Below, one piece after another: positions 1-11,351 of a stretch of DNA of 64,000 nucleotides. The first letter of the stretch is position 1; every line of letters begins with the position of its first letter. A program made the translations under genes and the position numbers. Source of the DNA: Eutypella sp. D-1 (taxonomy: Eukaryota; Ascomycota; Sordariomycetes; Xylariales; Diatrypaceae); the NCBI GenBank assembly GCA_023313575.1, contig JAJTTP010000004.1, positions 3,028,657 through 3,092,656 of the forward strand, in the 5' to 3' direction. The notes under the pieces were generated by a model. The model saw only the letters and a program-made list of their open reading frames with translations. It was not told where the DNA came from and searched no databases.

Positions 1-31
1 CCTTTACCCCTTATTTTTATTTCTTTCGTAG

Positions 32-1045
32 GCATTGGCTGACAAATTGCAGCGGTATCATCCTCAAGGACATACACGTGACGGTGAAGAAGATCGTCGT
101 CAGCCGGCCCCTGAACTCCAAATGGCGCCTGAAGGATTATCCGGCGAACTTCATGCCATTCTACCTCTACGGATCCGGTAAGTGAAAGCGTCGCCCCTAC
201 ATTGGTCCCTTTTCACCTCCTCTCTACTTCTACAGGGGGTTAGTTAGACTAATGGAATGGTATTCTGCCAAAAAAAAGCCAACGAGATCAACATCGACCA
301 CGTGATCACGCGGGCGCCGAACACGCAGCTCTCGGCAGCGGGATGTAAGCTGGAGGTCGAGGGCCTGGACGAGTCGACGTGGGAGGGGGGCAAGGACCTC
401 GTGCTCACGATCGACGACACCTACGAGGCGCCGATGCAGCCGTTCCCGGCGAACAGCGTGATCGGCACGCGCCACGGCGCCGTCGTCGCAGTCGCGCACG
501 GGGGCCCGGTCGCCGGCGGCGACTTCGCGCAACAACAGCATCAGCTGCTGGCTTCGCAGTCGGGCGCCGACGGGCGGGGGATAGGCGTGAACTTTGGCGT
601 GCATCTGGGCGGCGCCAACCTGGGCGCGAATCTGGGCTTTGGCGGTAGTAGTAGTAAGGGAGGAGGAGGGGACAACAACAACAACAAGGATTCTTCCTCC
701 CACCCCAACCAACCGGACGGGGAATCGCACAACGGCGCGCCCCGCAACGGGATCCACGGCGGCATGAAGGGGGGCAGTCGGGGAGCCGGGCCGTGTGGGA
801 GCACGTTCTTCTTCCGTCCAGGCGCACAGTTCCAGGTCAGAGTGTGGGAGGACGAACATCGCACAGACGAGAGCACGGAGTCGGCGGCGCCGGATAAGGG
901 GCCCTTGATCGGGAGCGGGACGCTCACGCTGGGACCCGACGTCTATGTCGATAGCGAGGCCGTCAACTTCGACCCGTACCGCAAGCCCGAGAGGATGGCG
1001 GAGTGGCGGTACGAGTTCGACCAGATCGGGAAGGAATTCGACTAA
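32..1045 (+). CDS. 3' part of unidentified protein, 5' cut by window
   Basis: I do not recognise the family. Bases 1-31 look like the end of an intron (pyrimidine tract, then CGTAG). An exon follows at 32-177, an intron at 178-278 (donor GTAAGT; acceptor AAAG at 277-278, with CTAAT as a possible branch site), and a last exon at 279-1045 ending in TAA. The phases agree across this join, giving ...FYLYGS-ANEINIDHV.... The visible part is about 300 residues. A conserved-looking core lies before and after a low-complexity insert rich in Gly, Asn, Gln and Ser (roughly bases 520-790), and the tail is acidic and ends in GKEFD. No signal peptide or membrane segment is visible. The AAG acceptor is the weak point; the last exon itself is well supported by its length and codon use. 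Long antisense frames across it are shadows of its high GC content. Confidence 0.6.
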
Positions 1046-2605
1046 TGAAAAATTCTTCCGGTGTTTTGTGTTCGCGGGTAGGTGGGGAGAAACCCGGGGG
1101 TGGGGGGTTTCATTCTTTGTCACTTGACCATTGGGTTAATTCGTGTCTGGGCAGAACGTAATGAATTGTCACGTAACAGAAAATTGGTCGAAGTTTGAAT
1201 TCTAGCAAAACGCATGTTTGGGGAAAAGTGTATCTCTCGTTTACTTTATGATAAAAATTGTCTTAAGTTTTTCTAATGCACAGAAGCCCATACGATGATG
1301 AATCATGGCGGCCCTTCCAAGTCCACAGTCCCGGGTCCGATAGGCCGGAACGGAGACCCGGGTTGCCGGGGTACCGAAGATTCAGCATCGGCTCGGGGCG
1401 GGCCGTGTACGACTGAATGGGAGGGACAAGTACACAGTTAAAATGGAGCCAACGATTCCAGCAACTTGGAGGCCTTCAACATTGAAGACAAGTTTATCCA
1501 ACCGTGGATGCGTCGCGTCGTCTGGAATTAGGGTGGTCTTGAATTAGTGTGTTGAAAATTAAAAAGTACCAACAGAAATCCAACTACCAGTCAATTCACT
1601 CTGCCCATCAACATACAAATTACCGGATACGGTTATCTACCAAGGGGCTTCGGATTTAACACCACCACCCGTAAAATCCGGTAGCAGCTTGGAATGTGCA
1701 TCGGCAGAACTAACTTCTTAAGGTATAAACCACTTACTACTCATCATAGGCACAGCCACTCATCTTTGTTCGTACGTGTCATTGTGTCAGCCTTCAAGGT
1801 TGGTAGCACTTACTGAGTCTAACAGTTCAACATCGGTCAAGACCGGAACGGAAGGCAACAAATGCCGACAAAGAATTCGAAGGTTTCCACCTCCAGTAAA
1901 AACAGACAGCAGACAGTTGATTGATTGATGTCTTGGCATAGGGCCCCGCAAAGGGACTCACAGGCACGGGCTACTCAGCTACTTTAATACGTACCTAAAG
2001 TAGTATAATGAGTGTCTAGGTGGAGATGCCAGACAATTGTTGAAATCAACGATTTGACAACTTCTTCGGCCAATCCGAACTTCCCAATTCACATAGTCAA
2101 CTATCGCATTCACTCCCTGCTGCATACCACGTCTATTGTCGTTGCCTGGATCAATTAGGTTCCTGCCCGTGTCTATTATTATATACCATTTGAGCCTCTA
2201 TACTAGAATAATACATAGTAAGAGGAAACTAGCCAGGTTGGCTCGGAGTTAACGGAAATCTGTAGCCATCAACAGTCCGTCTGTATCGTTTAATCGTGGT
2301 CGTCATTCATTCGAGACAATTCCCGGTTCCTCCTTTCGTAATCCAGTCTAACTACCTAGTGGCCACCTAGGCAACTCCTTTTTTTGTTGTTTGTTTCTCG
2401 GTGTTATGTCAGCCACGCATTATAGATAAAAAGACGTGTTGTGATCCCTCCCCCCTCGCCACCCTCTTGACCTCCCCCCCTTTTTCGCTTCGGTATGCTC
2501 AAGAATCCGTCTACTTCCGCCATTTTACAGTCGAGGAAACTCGTCAACACCGTTGCTCGAATACACATTGAACAGAACTCGACCCTGGCCAGCTCCAACA
2601 CTAAC
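1046..2605. other. intergenic, no gene seen
   Basis: I see no convincing coding frame. The last 200 bases before the hydrolase start are pyrimidine-rich (a TTTTTTTGTT tract near 2379-2400 and C runs near 2445-2485), as expected of a fungal promoter or 5' UTR. Confidence 0.5.
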
Positions 2606-4269
2606 ATGTCCGCCGAGGTTGCCGCCGCCCCGTCCCCCGCCTCCTCTCCTAGAAGTCCACGGCCGGGACGGACCTCTTCCCACCAAGACCAGGCTAGTAG
2701 CGACAGAAAGACGAACAGTAGAGCGGGGAATATGAGCTACTTCCCTCTCGGCTACAAAGACGCCATATGCCAATGGGTATGGATTGACCCTCCACACGAC
2801 TACGGAAAATATAATAATCTACGTAAAGAAGCCTCATACTTACGGGTTGCTAGTGGTCAAATATTACTCCTACAGTCGCCGAACGCAATGTCATATCATG
2901 TATACCGCATTTGAGAGAGGCCCTCGAGGCTTCCAGCGATCCAGTCGGTAACGTACCGTCCGCCGACCACCCGGGCACGACCCAAACCGACTCTCAAACC
3001 GACCCCTACGGCCCGCGAGTATGGAAGTCGACAATGGTGCCGCTATCCGGCAAGAACAGGGCGTTGAACGAATTCTCGGTGACGCGGGTCGGGGAGCAGG
3101 TAGACGACACGCTGGTGATGCTGCACGGGTACGGCGCCGGTCTCGGCTTCTACTACAAGAACTTCGAGAGCATAAGCCGGTCCAAGGGGTGGAAGCTGTA
3201 CGCGCTCGACATGCTGGGCATGGGCAACTCGTCGCGGCCGCCGTTCAAGATCCACGCCAAGGACGCGGCCGGCAAAATCACCGAGGCCGAGGACTGGTTC
3301 GTCGACGCGCTCGAGGAGTGGCGGAAGATCCGCAAGCTCGAGAGGTTCACGCTGCTCGGCCACTCCCTGGGCGGCTACCTGGCCGTCTCCTACGCCCTCA
3401 AGTACCCCGGCCACCTAAACAAGCTTATCCTCGCCTCGCCGGTCGGTGTGCCCGAGGACCCCTACGCCGTCAATGCCGACATGCCCGAGCCGATGGAGTC
3501 GACGTTTCAGGAGGAATTCACCGTAGACCAAGAAGCGACGACTACTGCCCACAACAACAACCTGCGCAACGCGAGGCAGGCTCGGTCTATCAATAGCAAC
3601 AATACCCAGGAAGCGAACGCTCCCCGAAAACGTCCCTACCCGGGCTGGCTGGTATGGCTATGGGACGCCAACGTGTCGCCGTTCAGCATCGTGCGGCTGT
3701 CGGGCCCGCTAGGCCCGCGCTTCGTGTCGGGCTGGACGTCGCGACGCTTCGACCACCTTCCGGCGGACGAGAAGCAGACCCTGCACGACTACGCGTACTC
3801 GCTGTTCCGGCAGCGCGGCAGCGGCGAGTACGTGCTTCCGTACCTGCTGGCGCCGGGGGCGCACGCGCGACGACCCATCATCAACCGGGTGCACGAGCTA
3901 GGGCGGCAAGTCATCAAGCCCTCGGATTCAACCACGACTACAGCGGCATCCGCATCCCCGACACCACCGGCCCGCGAGACCGGCTACCCCGTAGTCTTCA
4001 TGTACGGCGAGAACGACTGGATGGACGTAGCAGGGGGCCTAGCAGCGGAAGAGCGGCTACGGCAAGCACGGGAACGCGCGCTCGCCCGCGCAACGGAGGA
4101 AGAGCGACGTCGCGAGAACGGCGCCGCGCGCGTCATTGTCGTCCCGGCCGCCGGCCACCACCTGTACCTCGATAACCCCGACGAGTTCAACCGCCACATG
4201 CGCGACGAGCTCGACGAGACGCGCCGCCATACTGCGCTTGAGAAGGCGAGGGCGCTCCGGGATTCTTGA
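2606..4269 (+). CDS. CLD1: alpha/beta hydrolase, CLD1/ABHD5 type
   Basis: Likely mitochondrial phospholipid deacylase: the family includes yeast cardiolipin-specific deacylase Cld1 and animal ABHD4/ABHD5. Exon 1 is 2606-2776 and exon 2 is 2854-4269, with a 77-base intron (GTATGG...CTAG). The join reads SYFPLGYKDAICQW-WSNITPTVAERN, which is the family's expected N-terminal block. The product is 528 residues. Visible motifs: oxyanion-type LHGYGAG (147-153), nucleophile elbow GHSLGG with Ser228, acid candidate in YGENDWMD (Asp445), and HHLYLD, an HX4D motif starting at His492 that probably supplies the catalytic His. A charged low-complexity stretch (about 277-310) sits in the cap region. An in-frame ATG at 2495 would add 37 residues rich in Ser, Asn and Arg and poor in acids, which could be a mitochondrial presequence; 2606 is the conservative start. 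Family is secure, exact substrate inferred. Confidence 0.85.
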
Positions 4270-7200
4270 TGACGTGGAGGCACGGGGCGGGGCGGCCTTG
4301 TCTGTCGGGCGTGTTGTCATGTCGTCAAGGGGTGTGCGACGTTGGACAGATACGGCGGTTGTCGGTCAGTCGGTCGGACGGACGGGTGTTCTGGGGTGAT
4401 AATGCATGCATTGCACGGCGTTTGTGGTTCCGGGGTCGGTGTCAGGAATACTCACGAGGCAGGCGGACCTACGTCAGCGAAACAAGTGTCGTGGAGAAGT
4501 TATCCGTGACCGTAATGGGTAGAGTAGATAGAGATGGGGTTACGCATTTAGATAAAAAGGGGAGCAGAGCGAGAGATCCCCCTTCCCCTCCCTCCAACGT
4601 GCCAACGTGCCTACATACGTACGGATGTGGGTAGGTGGTAGGGTAGTACTATCGACGTAAGGGGGGATTTGTCAGGCAAAGCGGGATTTGAATTTCTGAC
4701 ATTTTTCCTCCCCCCCCCCCCTTTTTCTTTTTTAGAATACTATATTATATTACATACATTACATTTAGAACCAGGGCCAATAGATAGGTAGATCTGCACA
4801 CATTTCAGTCGGGTTATTTCTTGTCGCAGTCAAACAAACACCATAGATGGATGTCGGAAGTCAATGTTTGATTGATTGAGGAAACGCTGATGTCGTGCGC
4901 CTTGAAGCTGCATTAGAAAGTGATGTTGCAATCCCGATATTCAGAAAAGCATCGAAACTTATCTTATTTCGGGTCCGCCATCCGGTTTCAGGCTGTTTAT
5001 GTATATTTCCACTACATATTGATATACTACGGTAAGTACCAAAGCATACACCCTCCTGACGTACTCCCGTGTGTGTGTGTGTGACGTACAACACGGAATA
5101 TGAAAGTGCAGTTATAGCATATGGATATTCAGGGGAGGGATATGAGCTGACGTGTAACATAACGCATGCTGTATTTAAGTTGGTTTGATAGTATGAGATA
5201 TTACGACTTATCCTAGAGCAAAGACCCATGTACCCAGCCGAAATAATAAGTCAAGTTGCACAACATAAGTGAGAGCCTTTGCCCGGTCGCCAACGTTGCC
5301 TTTTTTTAAGATATCTACCTACCAACTACCTAGATAATCTAACCCGTGTTATTTGGAAAGAAAGAAATCAGGGCTTACCATGAAAATATCTTGAGAAACC
5401 TTCCAACGCATTCAAAGTTAACTAACCCGGTCCGCTAGTAACCGTATCAGGGTATCCCAGAGAATCCGGCTATACGCGGGTAACTGAATCGCACCACGGG
5501 TTACTGGGGCTGCTGGGTAGGTACAACAGCGGGCAGGCTGGCAGGGCAAGTTCCAAATAACCCGTGCGGGTAGGAATCTTGGCAAGTACTTTGGTGAGCC
5601 AGTGAGCGCAAGGTCCAGAGACGTTTTGGTTTTGTACATAGGGGAAGTCGGGGATTTCCACCGGCAATTCCTAAAGTATCATGGATGTAGGTAGTAGTGT
5701 ATCTTCCCAACCCTACCCTTTTACCTACCAGCGAACTTGCCTAAATAGGGCAATGTCCAATCCCACCAGAAGTCTTGGATGACGTAGCTGCCCGTCCGTA
5801 TTCCTTCGTACGCTGGTAGCGAGAGCCCGTGAAACAAGATATGATAATCTCGTTTGAATGCAACCCATTGGGAATCTCCCGTAACACATGCCAAAAACAA
5901 ACCTTATTCCAAAAAGCTCGCATCGCAAGATCCCGAGATGGATGGTGATGGTTGTATATTTGCAGTGTGCGACTCCTCAACTCGTATATGCGTGCGTTCG
6001 TAACTTCAACCTCTGAATTACGTAATTAGACGTTGCTGACTTGCCGAAATGGGCGCCCCCCAGGGAGGGCTCTTGCACGCATGGGGCGGCGCCAGCCAGC
6101 CAACGGATGTGGGCCGTTGGTCCCCGCGAACTGCCAAACCTCAGTGGACCCTTCTGGGCAGCCCCGGCCTGTGGTAAGCTACAAAATAGGTCGTAGTTAA
6201 AGTTACTTCGCATGATTCAATCAGCTATTCCCGCGCCGGTTCATGATTTCTCTTCTGTCCGGTTACCTTTTTTTCCCTTCAAGTTTCGATTTCGATGAAA
6301 TGCGCTACCATCAGGAGAGGGGAGAAACCGAGCCGGTAGCAGGGGCGATCGACCGTGCACGCAAGCACGTAACTTTGTACGTTAGTGGTTCTGGAAGGAA
6401 TAATTTGCGGAGGTCGCAGGTCGTCGTAAGGTCGTCGTCATTGTACATGGTAGGTTGTATCGATCAAAAAACAAAGTGTTTCCGAAAAGATGGAAACTTT
6501 AGTCCATCCCTCCCCACCCCCGGTCAGGAGAACCCCGACGATGATGCACGTGCGTTGCGTTTGCGTTTGCAACGGCCCTGGGCTTTGCGTCGCATTCTGC
6601 CGTCCCTGCCGACAAAGCAGAAAGAGAGACAAGGCCGCCAAGGTTTCCCCCCTTTCTTAAATCCTTTCTGCTCTTTTTCTGCCGTTTCTGCGGGGCTCGA
6701 ATTCGTCAACACACCCAATTTGATCAGGTCAAGAGCGACACAGTGGACAAACAATCTGCTGACCGCCTGACCGCTTATTTCGACCAACAGGAGTGATCTT
6801 CGGCCGCCCGCCTTGCAACAACGGCGTTCCAAGGATGTTGGTAAACAACCAACAAAGGGGACAAACCAGATACCTACCAAGTAGGCCAGCCCCTGAGTCA
6901 AGTAGTTAAGGTATTTGTACCAAAATAGAACCAAGTCGAATAAATTTGGTGCTTTTTTTTTTCTTTCCATAATAAAAATCGTAATAAATTCTCCCTTTAT
7001 TGTTGGCGCATTGCATCCATCGTAACGGTTATTGTTGAGCCGCTGGTTTTCGAAATCTCTTAAAATAGATCTAGGTAGTCGCCGACCTGACTTTAAGCCC
7101 GAACCCGCAATTGTTGTATCTTTTTCCCAAGTCGTTTTTGTCTGGCTGCAGATAGCGCGGGAAGGTCACAAGCGCATAATCATACGACAACCCAAGATAA

Positions 7201-7911
7201 AGAAATCGGCGGTAGATCCCTCGTCCCTTCCCCCCCTTGATTGCCAACCCGAGAACAAGTGGTCTTTAGGATCAACGGCAGGTTCGAGCCAATCAGCTAG
7301 TCCGTGACGTACGTGTTGTCTGGATTTGTCTCTTTTGAGCAGGAAGGGACATCCCGCCAGACACGAAAGGACGGTCAGAAAAAAAAGGGTCATCGGCGAA
7401 ATCGGCGTCGCACTAATAGGGGCAAAAAGTCTGCAATCCCAGCCCGCTCGCCGACTAGCGACCACGACAGATAAGCTCAGCAGGTCCAGTTAGCGAATTA
7501 GCGGAAAAGCGGAGAACCCACCCCTAACCTGGGAACCAATCAACCTCCTTTAAAGTGCAGACCAGAGAGACCAGAGAGCACACCCTCAAGAAGAACACAA
7601 CCAGCTGGAGAGCAAACCGGATACCGTTGCTTTTTTTACCCCCTCATATCCGACATCCGTGTGTGTGGCTTTTTTTGTATCTTGGTTAGACCAAACATCT
7701 CTTTCACATCTATCGCCTCAACTTATAATCTTTAAGCGCACCTTGTATTGTTGCACTGCATAAACAGCACATCAGCATTCCCAAGCCACTTGCTTAAGAG
7801 ATCCCCTGTTTTTGGTTTTGGTAAAAAAAAAAAAAGAAAAAGAAAACACCAAAGACCAACAGACAAAAGAGAAAAAAATAACCTAGCTTTTATCTCTCAC
7901 CAGCATCCAAT
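4270..7911. other. intergenic 3.6 kb, no gene seen
   Basis: There are only short frames without domain signals or splice support. It holds a run of 12 C followed by T (about 4710-4726) and a GT microsatellite (about 5069-5083). Just before the cysteine dioxygenase start is an A-rich stretch (about 7823-7880) typical of a fungal 5' UTR. The frames at 6243-6770 and 7032-7307 show no family features. Confidence 0.5.
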
Positions 7912-8689
7912 ATGAACCGATTCGAAGAACTCGTAGCTGAAATCAAGACCGTCCTGGGTCCCTCATCGGGCCTAACATCCGACGATGTGGACGTTGAAGA
8001 CCTCACTCTCCTAATGGACCAATACGTTTCCAATGAGGATGAGTGGTCCAAGTTCGCGATTGGAGACAAGGCTCAGGGTTATACCCGAAACCTAGTGGAC
8101 GAGGGCAACGGCAAGGCCAATCTGGTTGGTGAACCCCCTGACCTTGTAGCATCAAGATAGACACAAAATCCCCGTCAGCCAACCCAAGTGCTAACCAAGG
8201 CTTCCCCCGCTTGAACAGCTTGTCCTTGTGTGGACGCCTGGGAAGGGCAGTCCGATCCACGACCACGGCAACGCGCACTGCCTTATGAAGATCCTGAAGG
8301 GCGAGATAACCGAGACGCGATACGACTTCCCCGACGGCGACAAAGCCCAGCCGATGAGGGTCAAGCAGGAGCAGGTGTACAAGGCGAACCAGACCGCATA
8401 CATGGCGGATGAACTCGGCCTGCACCGTGTCTCGAACCAGGGCAGCGACTTCGCTGTCTCCCTACACTGTAGGTCTTGCGGACACCACCCCTTTTCATCC
8501 CCACATGCCACTTGGCTGACCTCATCACCAGTGTACACTCCTCCCAACGTCGCCAAGCACGGCTGCCACATCTTCAACAGCAGCACTGGCGAGAAGAAGC
8601 ACATCCCCAACTGTGGCTACCACTCGGTGTATGGCCAGGTCGTAGAGAAGCATGAGGACGCCTCACGGGTCATCAGGGCGACCGCGTAG
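7912..8689 (+). CDS. CDO1: cysteine dioxygenase
   Basis: Cytosolic Fe(II) cupin enzyme oxidising L-cysteine with O2 to cysteine sulfinic acid, the entry step of cysteine catabolism. Three exons: 7912-8124, 8219-8468 and 8532-8689, giving 206 residues, close to the usual 200-220. The joins restore family blocks (KANL-LVLVWTPGKGS and VSLH-LYTPPNV). Iron ligands are His85 and His87 in SPIHDHGNAHC plus His140 in GLHRV. Cys92 and Tyr156 correspond to the Cys-Tyr crosslink pair of the animal enzyme. Arg and Tyr residues of the substrate pocket region also look present. The first donor (GTTGGT) is weak. Intron 2 is 63 bases with no in-frame stop, so retaining it would add 21 residues next to Tyr156 rather than end the protein. 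It stands alone with no sulfur-pathway neighbour. Confidence 0.95.
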
Positions 8690-11351
8690 GCGTCATTATG
8701 CTCATTGGCCTGAGGTTCTTCGGAGAAGACCAGGTTCCAAAAGGAGACGGCGTGCTGTCGAACAGCTTCGCCTCGTAACGATTGAATGACACAACCAACG
8801 TAATGCCGTTCCCGTACTTCCTCGAGCCATCGTCGGCTCAAGAGGAACGACGGATGTCGAAAGGGCGCTCTCAACAGCTGGCTTTGAGGCGGGAGTTGGA
8901 TAGCATGCATGTATGCTCTGCCTTTTTTTTTTCTTTTGCTGGAATTTGTGGTGTTTTTTTTGTATTGTAATTCCCCTCTAGGATAGCCAGCGGACTAAGA
9001 TAGTCAATAATGAAACAAGTTAAAGCGACACAAGAAAGACAAGAACCCGTTCCCGTACATGTATATATACGTTTCAGAGTTTCCAGTAAAAAGGAAGTGA
9101 GGTTCGCGGGGACCAGAAGTTGACGTTGACCCTGCGGCTCTTTTATTTCAACAAATATCGACAACCTTTTCGCACGAATAGAGACTAGCTCGGATTGCGC
9201 CATCGTCACCAAATCTCATTCGTCCTTGGTGGTTGTGCGTTGTGGTGTGTGCCCATGCCCCCGATTCCCATCAGCGGCGGGCGGGCGGGCTCGAAAAAAA
9301 AAAAGAGAGCTAAAGAAGGCTTTGCCTTGCCGCCCGCTAGGGCGGCGGCTCTGTCGGCGCGGCAAGGACGCGGCACTCGGTGCGCGGCCCTCGCAACATT
9401 GCCTTTTCCGGCAATCTGGTTAGCGTTTCGTCCAATGAGAGAACGCTCGCGTGCACTACCACACAAGATAGTTGAATCCAATGCCAAAACGCAATGATGA
9501 TGGGGCCTCTTGAGATTGAATTCTCGCTGATTGATGTGTGGGAGAAGGAAGAAGAGGAAAGAAGTGAGAATCAAAGATGCGAAATTTTTTTACTTTTTTT
9601 TTTCAACTGATCACCTCATCGATTCCTTCCCCTCCCCCTCCCCTCCTTTCGAAAAACCGCGCCCACGAAACCCTCCCCGAGGCCTATCGGCGCAGGCTGG
9701 CGCACCAGAGCGAGGGCCGCTGATTGGTGATTGGCGGGACTCGGTGCAGCCATAGAAATGACGCCAAGTATGAAAACGGATAACGCCTTCGATGTCGCCA
9801 TACCGTTTGCGAATGACCTCAACTCTGCTGCCCCCCCAAACGAATTTGAATGAAATTGAATGAAAAAAAAATTCCCGAGATTCCCTATCTGGGGTTCCCT
9901 ATCTGTAAAAGGGGCCAGTGTTATACGTGGGTTGTGCTCGTTCGGATCGGTGGCCGGGCTCTGTAGCTATTTCTGCACCTCGTCAAAGTTACTACACAAG
10001 TTATCAGTAGTATATTACCAGTATCACTATCAGCACTACTTGTTGCTATTCATCTTACTGGGCGTGCAGGCAGCAAGAGTAACTGCCATATGTAACAGCA
10101 CTGGTACAAGTGAAATAATGATACACCTTCCTCACTTCTAAGTTGCTTCGTGTTCCTATCCCAGCGTCCAAAGACGCCCTCTCGAGAACAATGTTCTCGT
10201 TATATTATATAATTTTTACATATAGGGGTTCAGATCGTGTTGAGCCATTTAACTTCAGACAGACTCGACACAGATGTCAAATGCCGGTTACGTTTCATAT
10301 CATGTGAATAGCACCAAACTTTTACGCGGACTATAGGCGGGGAAAGGAACCATAGCGAATCATCTTGGAAGGAGACTTGCGCGTACGGTTTGGTGGCTTT
10401 GATAAAGACGCTTCTGTATAACTGACTTTTTAAAATGCTATACTGAAGGCTATTCTCAATTGCATCTGCCAGCACTAGGAGTCCACCCCACTTCCTATAA
10501 CATGGCGTGCCCAGGTGCCTCCCCCCCGGTGCGTCATCGATGAGGGCTGGATTTCCTTGAAATCTAGGCTAGAATATACCTATGCACCTAGGTACTTACG
10601 CAGAGATGCACCCTGCCTACATAGCAGTTCTCAATTTCTATGCACTGGCCGAGGCGTTTGGCGAATCGAACGAAGCTGTCACCAACCCGGTCAGCCGGGT
10701 TGCCCGCCCGGCAAGGCCAGTGGAAACTGGAGTTGAAATCGTAGAAAAAGATCGACGCTTTCCACGCCTTACCCCGAATGAGGTAGTCATCTCGTCTAGG
10801 GCGCGCATAGTAGAAGCTTGCTTTCCACACTGCTGAGGAGAAGATTTTAGATAATCACCTCATGACACTCCCATGAGGCCTTGGATACCTTCCAGGTTGG
10901 TATCTGGCTGCTGCAGTCATCCTGTTTACGTACATCTTGGGTAGCGTTAGCGTACCTGACAGCCTGTGAGGTAGTTACAAAGTACTTGTATAGTTGGCGA
11001 TCTGTGACCCCACCATCTCACATGTCTGGCCCACTTAGCCTCATTTTAAACTCCGGATAATCCCCAGTTGGGGATCTAGAAAGCTTATCGATTGGTCCGT
11101 GATTCTAAATGTCAACAATACAACAGTTACCATGCAGCTACGCAGCTGCTATAGGTACACGATAACATCGATAACAGGATCCATGGATTGATACGTACCG
11201 TACCCAATCTTGGAAGTTATCAACACCGCTCTTCAACAACCCATAACTTAACCCTTAGGGTTTGACCTTTTCACAGATATACTGGGAATGACTAACTAGT
11301 TACATCATTTTTCTTCTAATTATTTAACAAGGGGAGGAAAACGATGCCGCG
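8690..11351. other. intergenic 2.7 kb, no gene seen
   Basis: It contains A/T homopolymer tracts (about 8922-8961, 9293-9302, 9583-9604) and short frames without family signals. I find no splice pattern that joins them into a plausible protein. Confidence 0.5.

Noticed and set aside
230..1123. 297-residue antisense frame over the first gene
   Set aside because: It is Arg/Val/Leu-rich shadow translation of a GC-rich coding exon; the plus-strand frame has splice support and better composition.
5069..5083. GT repeat as a possible functional element
   Set aside because: A short microsatellite with no gene nearby; nothing suggests a role.
6243..6770. 175-residue frame between the hydrolase and cysteine dioxygenase
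   Set aside because: Irregular composition, no domain, and no promoter or splice support.
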